From: JANXDG01 sp964561135
GTDB taxonomy: Bacteria; Elusimicrobiota; Endomicrobiia; DTEH01
Direction: 5' to 3'
Assembly: GCA_964561135.1 (NCBI GenBank)
Contig: CAZLOB010000022.1
Span: 1 to 64,000, forward strand
DNA: 64,000 nt
The translations under genes and the position numbers were made by a program. Shown piece by piece: positions 1 through 7,781 of the stretch. The notes under the pieces are model-generated. The model was not told the DNA's origin. It saw only the letters and a list, made by a program, of their open reading frames with translations, and ran no database searches. How positions within the stretch are numbered: position 1 is the first letter of the stretch; the number at the start of each line of letters is the position of its first letter.

Positions 1-1137
1 TACCTTTTACCATGTTTTCAAAAACCATATATTTCATTTTTTGATATGTTAAAAAATCCCCTATTAAAAGCTCTACCTCATTTAGATATAGGAAAAAGTG
101 TATATCAGGTACTTTCAAGATATTTCAAAAGTGAAAATTTAAAGTTCTGTTTTACATTTCAATCAAAATATTTAGGTATGTCTGCATGGGAATGTCCTGC
201 TGCATTTGCTATTATTGCATATATTGAACATAAATTTGGAATATATCATGTAATAGGTGGTCTAAATAAAATTTCTAATGCTATGGCTAAAGTTTTTGTT
301 AAAAAAGGTGGAAAGTTGCTTCTTAATCATGAAGTTAAAAAAATTGTCAATAATGGTAAAAAAATCGTTGGTGTTGAATTAAAAGATGGAAGATTCATTG
401 AAGCAGATGAATTAATAGTCAACGCAGATTTTTCTTATGCTGTAACTAATTTAATGGATGAAAAATATGTTAAAAAATATTCTAAAAAAAAACTTTCAAA
501 GAAAAAATATTCTTGTTCTACATTTATGTTATACCTTGGGGTTAAGAAAAAGTATGACATTCCTCATCATAATGTTTTTTTTGCAAAAGATTATAGAAAA
601 AATGTAGAGGATATTTTTAAAAGGAAAAAATTGCCAGAACAAATTTCGTTTTATATTCAAAATGCTTCAAAAACAGATCCTACATTAGCTCCTGAAGGTA
701 AATCAACTATATATGTGTTAGTTCCTGTACACAATTTGAAAAATAGTGAAACTGATTGGGAAAAAGAAAAAGAATTATTTAAAAATAAAGTATTACAAGA
801 AATTGTAAAAAGGACCGAATTAAAAGATTTATTAGAAAACATAGAAATAGAAAAAATAATAACTCCTAAAGATTGGGAAGAAAAATATAATGTATATTAT
901 GGCGCAACTTTTAACTTAGGTCACAATTTAAGCCAAATGTTATACTTTAGGCCAAGAAATAAGTTTGAATGTTTTGATAATTGTTATTTAGTTGGCGGAG
1001 GCACACACCCAGGTAGTGGTTTACCTACAATATTTGAATCAGGCAGGATTTCTGCTAATTTGATATGTAAAAAATATAATGTAAAATTTAAACAACCATC
1101 TTCTTTGGAAGAAAAAATTGTAAATTACTTATTCTAA
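1..1137 (+). CDS. phytoene desaturase (CrtI)-like FAD amine oxidase, C-terminal part
   Basis: The reading frame is open from the first base of the window, so the N-terminus (including the FAD-binding GxGxxG) lies outside. About 378 residues are visible of an expected ~500. The C-terminus has the family's FAD-contacting end, LVGGGTHPGSGLPTI followed by ESGRISANLI. The middle has the CrtI-type stretch FQSKYLGMSAWECPAAFAII and a substrate-domain GGLNKISNAMAK segment. CrtI-like enzymes desaturate or isomerise polyprenoid or carotenoid chains, but relatives act on other substrates, so the exact reaction is open. The ATG at 46 is internal, not the start. No other carotenoid gene is visible. Family call is good; product specificity is uncertain. 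Confidence 0.8.
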   Translation, partial: YLLPCFQKPYISFFDMLKNPLLKALPHLDIGKSVYQVLSRYFKSENLKFCFTFQSKYLGMSAWECPAAFAIIAYIEHKFGIYHVIGGLNKISNAMAKVFVKKGGKLLLNHEVKKIVNNGKKIVGVELKDGRFIEADELIVNADFSYAVTNLMDEKYVKKYSKKKLSKKKYSCSTFMLYLGVKKKYDIPHHNVFFAKDYRKNVEDIFKRKKLPEQISFYIQNASKTDPTLAPEGKSTIYVLVPVHNLKNSETDWEKEKELFKNKVLQEIVKRTELKDLLENIEIEKIITPKDWEEKYNVYYGATFNLGHNLSQMLYFRPRNKFECFDNCYLVGGGTHPGSGLPTIFESGRISANLICKKYNVKFKQPSSLEEKIVNYLF

Positions 1138-1186
1138 TTTTATAGGATTCACTAATTCTTCTGGAATTTGTTAAAAATATTTCAAA

Positions 1187-1203
1187 TTGGTTCTGTTAAC
1201 CAA
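1187..1203. repeat. left end motif of the IS element
   Basis: TTGGTTCTGTTAACCAA has 6-base complementary arms (TTGGTT and AACCAA) around 5 bases. It matches the motif at 2372-2388 at 15 of 17 positions in the same orientation. It lies just beyond the 3' end of the transposase gene and is the likely left terminus. Confidence 0.55.
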
Positions 1204-1235
1204 AAATGATGTTCTTTGAAATACAAAAAAATTAG

Positions 1236-2264
1236 TTAAAAAGCAACGCATAGTAGTAAACCTCTTAAGATTGGTATGGATAGTTGATTTAATAAGGTGT
1301 TTAGAGATGCTTGTTTGATGTTAGAAATAATTTTTAAGTTATGAGCGATAAAGAAAATAGTGAGGTATGCTATGGCTGATATTTCTGATTTGAAGCCATT
1401 TCTTTGTTTAAGTTTAGATTTTATGTTGCTGAAGAATCTTTCTAATTTGTTGTTAGAAAGTTTAGAAGGTGAATAGATATCAGTTTGTATATGTTGGCAG
1501 GGAGGTAGGGTATATTCGACGGCGAGTTTGATATTTTGAGCATGGTCAGATATGATGATTGAAGGTGTTGAGTTAGTAAGTTGTACAGCGAGATTTAATG
1601 TGTATGCTATGGCTTGAGCGTCGCGTGTAGGAGATAAAAACCAAGATAGTATACAACCTGAGTTGTAATCCATAACGACGATGAGATAATATTTTATGCC
1701 GTTGACTTTGATTACGGTTTCGTCGGTTGACCATATGAACCATTCGTTTGTTAATATAAACTTTTTGTTGATTAAAGCCAAAGATGCGAGGTAAGACAAT
1801 TTGTTAGTCCATTTGAGTATAGATACATGAGATGGTGTTTTTAAGTTAGGGAATCTGATTTTAAGTTCTTTTTTGATGTTTCTTAGAGATAGTTTATGTA
1901 CGAAGTACAACCTTAATGCATAGAGTATCATTTCGTAGGGGAATTTAAAGAACTTAGGTAGTTTAAAGAAATTTTTTTGGTTTAAAGCTTGGTAGTAAAA
2001 TTTTTTAAGTTTTTTGTTGTAAGATATTGTGAAGCCACATCTTTTTGAGCAACCTAGTTGTATAGAATTTTTGTTAGATTTTCTAATGTCTAGTCTACTT
2101 GTGCATAGAGGGCAGTTGCCGTGGATATGTTTTTTTGGTTTTTTAATTCTTTCGGGGACAAATTGTTTGCCACAGATTTTGCATTTATATTTTTGTAGTT
2201 TAGTTTTTTGTTCTTTTGCCATATTTGACGACATAGTTTGAGCTACAGCGGTCACAAGAGACAT
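1236..2264 (-). CDS. DDE transposase, IS240/IS6-like, N-terminally out of frame
   Basis: This 342-codon frame holds the complete catalytic core of a cut-and-paste or replicative DDE transposase. The likely triad is D181 (in STDETVIKV), D240 (in IIISDHAQN) and E275 (in NNKLERFF), the spacing and context of the DDE_Tnp_IS240 fold. N-terminal zinc-ribbon cysteine pairs are C28/C31, C51/C54 and C72/C76. The first ATG (2264) has no ribosome-binding site. The natural start appears to be the ATG at 2339 with a strong AGGAGG, but that frame stops after 18 codons. The missing zinc-finger half (CDRCSSNYVVKYGKR) lies in the neighbouring frame over 2190-2270. Two single-base shifts would restore one protein, so the gene is either decayed, misassembled at homopolymers, or uses frameshifting. 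Confidence 0.85.
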   Translation of the reverse strand: MSLVTAVAQTMSSNMAKEQKTKLQKYKCKICGKQFVPERIKKPKKHIHGNCPLCTSRLDIRKSNKNSIQLGCSKRCGFTISYNKKLKKFYYQALNQKNFFKLPKFFKFPYEMILYALRLYFVHKLSLRNIKKELKIRFPNLKTPSHVSILKWTNKLSYLASLALINKKFILTNEWFIWSTDETVIKVNGIKYYLIVVMDYNSGCILSWFLSPTRDAQAIAYTLNLAVQLTNSTPSIIISDHAQNIKLAVEYTLPPCQHIQTDIYSPSKLSNNKLERFFSNIKSKLKQRNGFKSEISAIAYLTIFFIAHNLKIISNIKQASLNTLLNQLSIPILRGLLLCVAF

Positions 2265-2339
2265 TAGGATATTTAGGTGGTTTTAAAGTAGCACTTGTTG
2301 TTTGAGTTTATTTATTTGTTTTGTGTTTAAGTTGTTCAT
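2265..2339 (-). pseudogene. displaced transposase N-terminus
   Basis: An ATG at 2339, nine bases after AGGAGG (2349-2354), opens an 18-codon peptide (MNNLNTKQINKLKQQVLL) ending in TAA at 2283-2285. Reading one base back at CTTTAAAA continues into LKPPKYPNVSCDRC and the missing first zinc finger. That second frame then stops at about 2187-2195, and a one-base loss in the A6 run around 2200-2210 would rejoin the transposase frame. The pieces therefore look like one original N-terminus broken by two compensating indels rather than a separate gene. Confidence 0.6.
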
Positions 2340-2348
2340 GTGTGTGTA

Positions 2349-2354
2349 CCTCCT
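2349..2354 (-). promoter_or_regulatory. strong Shine-Dalgarno of the transposase
   Basis: AGGAGG on the minus strand, nine bases before the ATG at 2339. It decides that the original transposase start was upstream of the longest open frame. Confidence 0.7.
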
Positions 2355-2371
2355 TTGTTTAGGATTCTCCA

Positions 2372-2388
2372 TTGGTTTTGTTGACCAA
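2372..2388. repeat. right end motif of the IS element
   Basis: TTGGTTTTGTTGACCAA matches the motif at 1187-1203 at 15 of 17 positions. It lies inside a longer imperfect palindrome running from CTCC (2367-2370) to GGAG (2392-2395), just upstream of the transposase ribosome-binding site. Probable right terminus. Confidence 0.55.
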
Positions 2389-2489
2389 GGGGGAGTGTCT
2401 TTATATACATAATTTTTAATTTTTTCGTCTATAGTTTTCATAAATATCATAAAAAAGTTAACATAACGCATTTTAAAGGAGGAGTGAAT

Positions 2490-2930
2490 ATGAAAAGGAT
2501 AACAATTTTTGTGTTATTATGTATTATCTGTTTTATTGCTAAAAGTGAAACAAGGACGGTTGGTGTAGGTTATACATTTGATACAGGATTACATTTTAGG
2601 TTAAAGCGGTTTGAAGCACAAATAATTTTTGGTGATGTTACATTATATGGGTTAAGATTTTATCCGTTTGAAAAGTCAGTTATGATATCATCTTTTTTAA
2701 ATAACTTTTATGCAGGTTTTGAAGCAGATATTGTTCAATCAAAACTATTAGATGGTGGGTATGTTGCAGGCATTTTTGGAGGTTTGGATAAAAGTGTTTT
2801 TAAAAACTTACATCTTTCTTTAGACATTGGATTTTATATGGCAAGTTTAAAAGGATTGGAAACAGTAAACGATACAGGTATTATAATAAGCACTAAATTA
2901 ACATATTATTTAGGAGGTGGTAAAAAATGA
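2490..2930 (+). CDS. small secreted beta-rich protein, possible outer-membrane barrel
   Basis: Function not recognised. The 146-residue product starts at the ATG at 2490, preceded by AAAGGAGGA at 2476-2483; an in-frame GTG at 2484 overlaps that site and is unlikely. Residues 1-20 form a signal peptide (MKR, then a hydrophobic run ending near AKSE). The rest alternates polar and aromatic residues (TRTVGVGYTF, GLRFYPF, LHLSLDIGFYMASL) and ends in a strand-like TKLTYYLGGG, the pattern of a small outer-membrane or periplasmic beta-barrel. Its stop overlaps the start of the next, also secreted, gene, so the two are probably made together. Inference only from composition. Confidence 0.6.
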   Translation: MKRITIFVLLCIICFIAKSETRTVGVGYTFDTGLHFRLKRFEAQIIFGDVTLYGLRFYPFEKSVMISSFLNNFYAGFEADIVQSKLLDGGYVAGIFGGLDKSVFKNLHLSLDIGFYMASLKGLETVNDTGIIISTKLTYYLGGGKK

Positions 2931-4246
2931 AGAGGTTAATTTTAAAAGTGTTTTCAATTATGTCAATAATTATGTTATTTTTAACATTTCATAAAATATA
3001 CAGTCTTGAATTTGGTTTTGGAGTAAAAAGTTTTGTAAAAAAAGTGATAGAAAAAGGACAACAGGAAGGAAAGATTAAAGAAGAAGAAGGTGGAGAAGAG
3101 AGTGGGGATTATGATATTGAATGGGTCAAATATTTAGATAAAAATAACACTGAGTGGGATTCTGGAACAAATTTAGCTATTGACAAATCTGGCAATATAT
3201 ATGTTTCAGGAACTTATATTGATTTACCTAGTATTGATTCACCTATATCGAAAAATTATATAGTTTTGGCTAAGTTTTCTCCTTCAGGAGATAAAGAATG
3301 GGAAGAGAATATAGTAGGAAGTCCGTATGATGTATGTTGGGGTGTAGCAGTAGATCAAAATGGTGAGCATGTTTATATTACAGGGAATACTTTTGGTGAT
3401 TATTTTGATGGTGTTCTGTGTCTTGGTGATGGAGATATTTTTTTGACTAAATACGACTCAAATGGTAATAAATTATGGACAAAGGTTTTTGGTGTTGATG
3501 GTTCATATGAAGCAGGATACAACATAACGGTTGACAATTCTGGCAATGTTTATATTGTTGGTGAAACAAACGGAAGTTTTGGTACTGAAGGACACCAAGG
3601 CGGTCTTGACGGATTTTTAGCTAAATTAGATTCTAATGGTAACATTCTATGGATAAAACAAATTGGTACTTCTAAAGACGAAGAATGTTCAAGTGTGGGG
3701 ACTGATTCTTCAGGAAATGTTTATGTAACCGTAATATCTTCTTCCTCTCAAGGCTTTGGTGGACTTTTGATAAAATATAATTCAGAAGGTGAAAAAGTAT
3801 GGGAGAAAACTTTTGACAAAGAAGGACCTTTAGGTTTAACAGTAGACTCTTCTGGAAATATTTATGTAACAGGATGTTGGTTAGATGTGTCCGCACTTAA
3901 AATTTTTTTAGCTAAATATGATACAAGTGGGAATAAAAAATGGATAAGTTATAATATACTTCCTTCTGCTGTTGGTTTTGGAGTCGCTGTAGGTACATCT
4001 GAGGTATATATTACAGGTGGTTTTGGGGTTTCTCCTATTAAAAGAGACGCTATAATAGCAGGAAGTGGAGGTGGTTTTTTAGCAAAATATTCTTTATCTG
4101 GCAACGAGATATGGACTAACATACTGGGTGGTGGTATGTGTGGTTTTGATATAGCAGTTGATTCTTCTTATATTTATATTACAGGTTTTACTACTGCAAC
4201 AGGTTCAAGTAGAGATATATTCTTAATGAAATTAAGAACAAAGTGA
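2927..4246 (+). CDS. secreted SBBP-type beta-propeller protein
   Basis: Residues 1-26 form a signal peptide ending near IYSLE. A charged linker (about 40-62, rich in E, K and G) follows. From about 65 to 439 there is a tandem repeat of ~50 residues with two recognisable strands: DSSGNIYVTG-type and LAKYDSNGNKLW-type, the SBBP pattern. I count seven blades by the YVSG/YITG/YIVG strands. The last blade ends at FLMKLRTK and lacks its W-strand, while the N-terminal DYDIEWVKYL supplies one, the velcro closure of a seven-bladed propeller. Likely extracellular or periplasmic binding protein; ligand unknown. The ATG overlaps the previous stop by four bases. Confidence 0.75.
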   Translation: MKRLILKVFSIMSIIMLFLTFHKIYSLEFGFGVKSFVKKVIEKGQQEGKIKEEEGGEESGDYDIEWVKYLDKNNTEWDSGTNLAIDKSGNIYVSGTYIDLPSIDSPISKNYIVLAKFSPSGDKEWEENIVGSPYDVCWGVAVDQNGEHVYITGNTFGDYFDGVLCLGDGDIFLTKYDSNGNKLWTKVFGVDGSYEAGYNITVDNSGNVYIVGETNGSFGTEGHQGGLDGFLAKLDSNGNILWIKQIGTSKDEECSSVGTDSSGNVYVTVISSSSQGFGGLLIKYNSEGEKVWEKTFDKEGPLGLTVDSSGNIYVTGCWLDVSALKIFLAKYDTSGNKKWISYNILPSAVGFGVAVGTSEVYITGGFGVSPIKRDAIIAGSGGGFLAKYSLSGNEIWTNILGGGMCGFDIAVDSSYIYITGFTTATGSSRDIFLMKLRTK

Positions 4247-4303
4247 TAAAAAAACTGTTTACTACTATTATCCAAATATTCAACTTAAAATGAAAAATAG
4301 TTT

Positions 4304-4331
4304 TTGACAAGTTTAAAACTGCTTCTATGAT
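4304..4331 (+). promoter_or_regulatory. sigma70-type promoter candidate P1 for pst operon
   Basis: Perfect -35 TTGACA (4304-4309), 16-base spacer, -10 TATGAT (4326-4331, one mismatch). It would give a leader of roughly 170 bases before pstC. Confidence 0.45.
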
Positions 4332-4470
4332 ATTGTGAATACTGTTTTCTGTGCAAAAAATGCCGTTGCACTAAATATACCTTGAACAACTTACCAACCT
4401 ATTCTACATAATAACTTAAATAACTCCTACCAAACTTTACCCTTAAACAAAATATTTTTATAACTAAATC

Positions 4471-4499
4471 TTGACATTTTGAAGTTTATATCATAAAAT
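4471..4499 (+). promoter_or_regulatory. sigma70-type promoter candidate P2, near-leaderless, for pstC
   Basis: Perfect -35 TTGACA (4471-4476), 17-base spacer, -10 TAAAAT (4494-4499, one mismatch). The pstC ATG begins at 4511, so transcription would start only about five bases before it. pstC has no clear Shine-Dalgarno, consistent with a leaderless message. Confidence 0.55.
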
Positions 4500-4510
4500 T
4501 GAAAGAAAAA

Positions 4511-5422
4511 ATGAAATACAGAGATTATTCAAACAAAATATTTGGTTTTGTTTTAAAACTATCAGCAACGCTTTCTTTAAGCATAATCATATTATTATTT
4601 ATTGTATTAGTTAAACAAAGTTTTTTAGCTATTAAAACTTTTAAGCTTAAATTTTTTGTGGATACAAATTGGGACCCTGTTTTTGGAAAGTTTGGCGCTT
4701 TACCGTTTATTTATGGTACATTACTGACTTCATTTTTATCTCTCTTAATCTCAACCCCGATATCAATATGTGTTGCTTTGTTTTTATCTGAGTTTGCTAC
4801 AGGAAAAATAAAAGAATATCTTAGTGTTGTTATATCACTTCTTGCTGCTATACCAAGCGTGATTTATGGTCTGTGGGGAATTTTTGTATTAGCTCCAATT
4901 ATGAGGAATTATGTATATCCTGTGATACAAAAAATTTTTGGTTTCTTACCATTTTTCCAAGGTAGTATATACGGGTTGGATTATTTTTCTGCAAGCATTG
5001 TGTTAAGTATTATGATAACTCCAACAATATCTTCTATCTCAACAGAGTTGTTTGACGCTGTACCAAAAAGTTTAAAAGAGGCAGCTTTGGCTTTAGGTGC
5101 TACAAAATATGAAATGATAAAAATAAGTATATTAAAAACTACAAAAATAGGTATAATTGCTGCTGTGTTGTTAGGTTTAGGAAGAGCAATAGGTGAAACA
5201 ATGGCTGTAACAATGATTATAGGTAACACACCAACTATTTCTTTATCACTTTTTTCTTCAGGTGCTACTTTGGCTTCAGTTATTGCTAACGAGTTTGCTG
5301 AAGCTACCGAAGATTTATATTTGTCTTCTTTGTATTATATCGGCTTAGTTTTACTTTTGGTAACTTTGGCTTTAAATATAATTTCTAAGTTGTTGATTAA
5401 ACATTTAGTAAAAGTAAGATGA
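4511..5422 (+). CDS. pstC: phosphate ABC transporter permease PstC
   Basis: 303-residue inner-membrane permease of the high-affinity phosphate importer. It has a hydrophobic N-terminal segment, a periplasmic stretch with NWDPVFGKFGALPFIYGTL typical of PstC, and further membrane spans. The EAA loop contacting PstB is KEAALALGATKYEMIKI, and the final part has the signature GLGRAIGETMAVTMIIGN. The ATG at 4511 is chosen over a TTG at 4499, which overlaps the -10 box. The stop overlaps the start of pstA by four bases. Usually pstS precedes this gene; here a beta-propeller gene does. Confidence 0.95.
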   Translation: MKYRDYSNKIFGFVLKLSATLSLSIIILLFIVLVKQSFLAIKTFKLKFFVDTNWDPVFGKFGALPFIYGTLLTSFLSLLISTPISICVALFLSEFATGKIKEYLSVVISLLAAIPSVIYGLWGIFVLAPIMRNYVYPVIQKIFGFLPFFQGSIYGLDYFSASIVLSIMITPTISSISTELFDAVPKSLKEAALALGATKYEMIKISILKTTKIGIIAAVLLGLGRAIGETMAVTMIIGNTPTISLSLFSSGATLASVIANEFAEATEDLYLSSLYYIGLVLLLVTLALNIISKLLIKHLVKVR

Positions 5423-6240
5423 ATAGAAAACTGAAAGATAAAATTTTTAAATTTTTCATTTTTAGTTCGGTAGGCGTAGTTGTTTTTATTTTGTTATTTA
5501 TTACTGCATATGTTTTATACAAAGGTTTTTCATCTATTAATTTAGATTTTTTTATAAGGTTGCCAAAACCTGTTGGAGAACCAGGCGGTGGTATGGTAAA
5601 CGCTATCGTCGGAAGTTTTATGATCGTATCTTTGGCAACATTGTTTTCTATACCTTTAAGTGTGCTTACTGGAGTTTATCTTTCTGAATATAAAAACGAA
5701 AAGTTTACAAATATTGTTCGTTCAGCCTTAGAAATATTAAGTGCTGTACCTTCTATTGTGATAGGTATATTTGTGTACGGATTAGTTGTGTTGCCGATGA
5801 AAAGATTTTCGTTGCTTGCTGGTTCAATCGCATTAAGTATAATAATGATCCCGTTAGTCGCAAGGACTACTGAAGAAATGTTGAATATGATACCACCAAC
5901 GATAAAAGAAGCTGGTTTGGCTTTGGGAATAAAAAATTGGAAAGTGATTTTTTATATACTTCTTAACACAGCTAAACCTGGTGTTTTAACAGGGATATTG
6001 CTTGCTTTGGCAAGAATTTTTGGTGAAACAGCACCACTTTTGTTTACTGCTTTTGGGAACAGGTTTTGGCATAGGAGTTTGTTAGACCCTGCTGCTGCTT
6101 TACCATTACAAATATTTATTTATGCAATTTCACCATATGATGACTGGAACAGGCAAGCCTGGGCTGGTGCTTTTGTGTTAATTGCAATTGTTTATATTTT
6201 ACTTATTATAAGCAGGAAACTAATTTTAAAATATAAGTAA
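5419..6240 (+). CDS. pstA: phosphate ABC transporter permease PstA
   Basis: 273-residue partner permease. Signatures are FFIRLPKPVGEPGGGMVNAI near the N-terminus, EILSAVPSIVIGIFVYGL in the middle, the EAA loop KEAGLALGIKNWKVIFYILL and LALARIFGETAPLLFTAFGN near the end. Several hydrophobic spans place it in the inner membrane, where it pairs with PstC and PstB. The ATG overlaps the pstC stop; pstB follows after 7 bases, so translation is probably coupled. Confidence 0.95.
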   Translation: MNRKLKDKIFKFFIFSSVGVVVFILLFITAYVLYKGFSSINLDFFIRLPKPVGEPGGGMVNAIVGSFMIVSLATLFSIPLSVLTGVYLSEYKNEKFTNIVRSALEILSAVPSIVIGIFVYGLVVLPMKRFSLLAGSIALSIIMIPLVARTTEEMLNMIPPTIKEAGLALGIKNWKVIFYILLNTAKPGVLTGILLALARIFGETAPLLFTAFGNRFWHRSLLDPAAALPLQIFIYAISPYDDWNRQAWAGAFVLIAIVYILLIISRKLILKYK

Positions 6241-6247
6241 TAATGAT

Positions 6248-7009
6248 ATGGAAGAGATAAAGATAAAAATAGAAGGGCTCTCTGCTTGGTATAGTGAACA
6301 TCAAGTTTTAAAAAATATATCGTTTAATATTTATAAAAACAAAGTGACAGCTATAATTGGGCCATCTGGTTGTGGTAAGTCAACCTTAATAAGATGTATA
6401 AACAGGTTGCATGAAGTTGTACCTTTTGCTAAGGTTACAGGTAAAATATATATAGATGACAAAAATATATACGATCCTGATGTTGATCCAATGGAAGTAA
6501 GAAAAAAAGTTGGTATGGTTTTCCAACAGCCAAACCCGTTCCCTACGATGACAATTTATGATAATGTCGTAATTGGTCTCAAACTTAACGGTATTAAAGA
6601 TAAAAAACAACTAAATGAATTAGCAATACAAGCTTTGATTGAAGCAGGATTATACGAAGAAGTAAAAGATAAACTTAATTCTTATGCAACAAAACTTTCC
6701 GGTGGGCAACAACAAAGGTTGTGTATTGCAAGAACTTTAGCTTTGAAACCAGAGATAATTCTTTTTGATGAACCGTGTTCGGCTCTGGATCCAATTTCTA
6801 CTGCAATAATAGAGAATACAATAGAGAAATTGAAAGAGAATCATACAGTGATAATTGTTACGCACAACTTACAACAAGCAGCAAGAGTTGCTGACTACAC
6901 AGCATTTTTATATTTAGGTGAACTAATAGAATATGGTCCAACGAACTCGTTATTCACTGCACCAAAGATGAAAAAAACTGAAGAATACATAAGAGGAGTT
7001 TTTGGGTGA
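6248..7009 (+). CDS. pstB: phosphate import ATP-binding protein PstB
   Basis: 253 residues, the standard length for PstB. Walker A is GPSGCGKS (38-45), the Q-loop lies in VFQQPNPFP, the ABC signature is LSGGQQQR (150-157) and Walker B ILFDEP (171-176), followed by the switch histidine in VTHNLQQA. The protein powers phosphate uptake through PstC-PstA at the inner face of the membrane. The C-terminal FTAPKMKKTEEYIRGVFG is diagnostic for PstB among ABC ATPases. Confidence 0.97.
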   Translation: MEEIKIKIEGLSAWYSEHQVLKNISFNIYKNKVTAIIGPSGCGKSTLIRCINRLHEVVPFAKVTGKIYIDDKNIYDPDVDPMEVRKKVGMVFQQPNPFPTMTIYDNVVIGLKLNGIKDKKQLNELAIQALIEAGLYEEVKDKLNSYATKLSGGQQQRLCIARTLALKPEIILFDEPCSALDPISTAIIENTIEKLKENHTVIIVTHNLQQAARVADYTAFLYLGELIEYGPTNSLFTAPKMKKTEEYIRGVFG

Positions 7010-7112
7010 TTAATAGTTAAAGTTGACAGTTGAAGGTCATTTTGTGTGCTTTGTAAGAGTTTATATAGTAGAATTTAATACTATCAATAAATATTGGGAG
7101 GTGATGCCAAAC

Positions 7113-7778
7113 ATGTTTCAAGAAAAAATGTTAAGTTTAAAAAACAAAATAATAGAATTTGCTAATTTAGTAATTGATATGTCTAAAGAAACCTTTATAC
7201 GGTTGAAAAACAGAGATGAAAATATTGAAAAGTTAGTAATGGAACGCGAGACAAAAGCAAATAATATGGAAGTAGAAATAGAAGAAGATTGTGTATACAT
7301 TATAGCACAATATGGACCAAAAGCAACTGACTTAAGGTTTGTTATCACGGTATTAAAAATGAGTAACGATTTTGAACGTATTGCTGACCATGTAGTAAAT
7401 ATTGCTCAAAGTGGAAAAATTTTGATAATGAACAATATGTACATTTTAAAAACATTCTGGAATCTTTTAGAAGAACTTTTTAACAAATCCTCATACATGT
7501 TTGAAACAAGCATAAAAGCGTTTATAAACAAAGATATAGGACAAGCAAAGTATATTTGCAAGTTTGATCAAGAAGTAGATATGTTAAAAAGAGATATATA
7601 CAAAAAACTTGTTGAAGAAATAAAAAACAATCCTGAAAATATTGAGAATTTGTTACATATTGAAAGAATAATAAACAATCTTGAACGTATTGCAGATTTG
7701 TCTACTAACATTTGTGAAGATGTTGTGTTTTTATACGAAGCAGCAATTATAAAACATCATAAGAAAGAAATTTTGTAG
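7113..7778 (+). CDS. phoU: phosphate transport regulator PhoU
   Basis: 221-residue all-helical protein with two PhoU repeats. Each carries the metal-binding pattern: DFERIADHVVNIA in the first and NLERIADLSTNICEDVVF in the second. PhoU damps phosphate uptake and PhoR-PhoB signalling by contacting PstB. The start at ATG 7113 is set by GGGAGGTG at 7096-7103; upstream in-frame TTG and ATG codons would bury this site or add a non-conserved extension. No phoB or phoR gene is in the window. Confidence 0.93.
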   Translation: MFQEKMLSLKNKIIEFANLVIDMSKETFIRLKNRDENIEKLVMERETKANNMEVEIEEDCVYIIAQYGPKATDLRFVITVLKMSNDFERIADHVVNIAQSGKILIMNNMYILKTFWNLLEELFNKSSYMFETSIKAFINKDIGQAKYICKFDQEVDMLKRDIYKKLVEEIKNNPENIENLLHIERIINNLERIADLSTNICEDVVFLYEAAIIKHHKKEIL

Positions 7779-7781
7779 TTT

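Larger units (their letters stand above)
1187..2388 (-). mobile_element. IS240/IS6-like insertion sequence (probable limits)
   Basis: A single DDE transposase gene is flanked by two related 17-base motifs at 1187-1203 and 2372-2388, giving an element of about 1.2 kb, normal for this IS class. As imperfect terminal inverted repeats the outer 5 and inner 6 bases match (TTGGT...AACCAA). As direct repeats the motifs match at 15 of 17. No target-site duplication is visible outside these motifs, so the exact ends are an inference. The element sits between the CrtI-like gene and a pair of secreted-protein genes. Confidence 0.6.
4247..4510. other. intergenic region upstream of pstC
   Basis: 264 bases without a gene. 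They contain two consensus-like promoters pointing toward pstC (4304-4331 and 4471-4499). I see no tRNA, hairpin terminator or partial reading frame resembling the missing phosphate-binding protein PstS. Confidence 0.6.

Noticed and set aside
2283..2471. A separate 62-residue gene upstream of the transposase
   Set aside because: Its ATG at 2471 lacks a ribosome-binding site and the segment crosses the IS end motif; the part after 2339 is better explained as the displaced transposase N-terminus.
7023..7028. A TTGACA just before phoU as a promoter
   Set aside because: No acceptable -10 lies 16-18 bases downstream, and the pstB-phoU gap is short enough for read-through.
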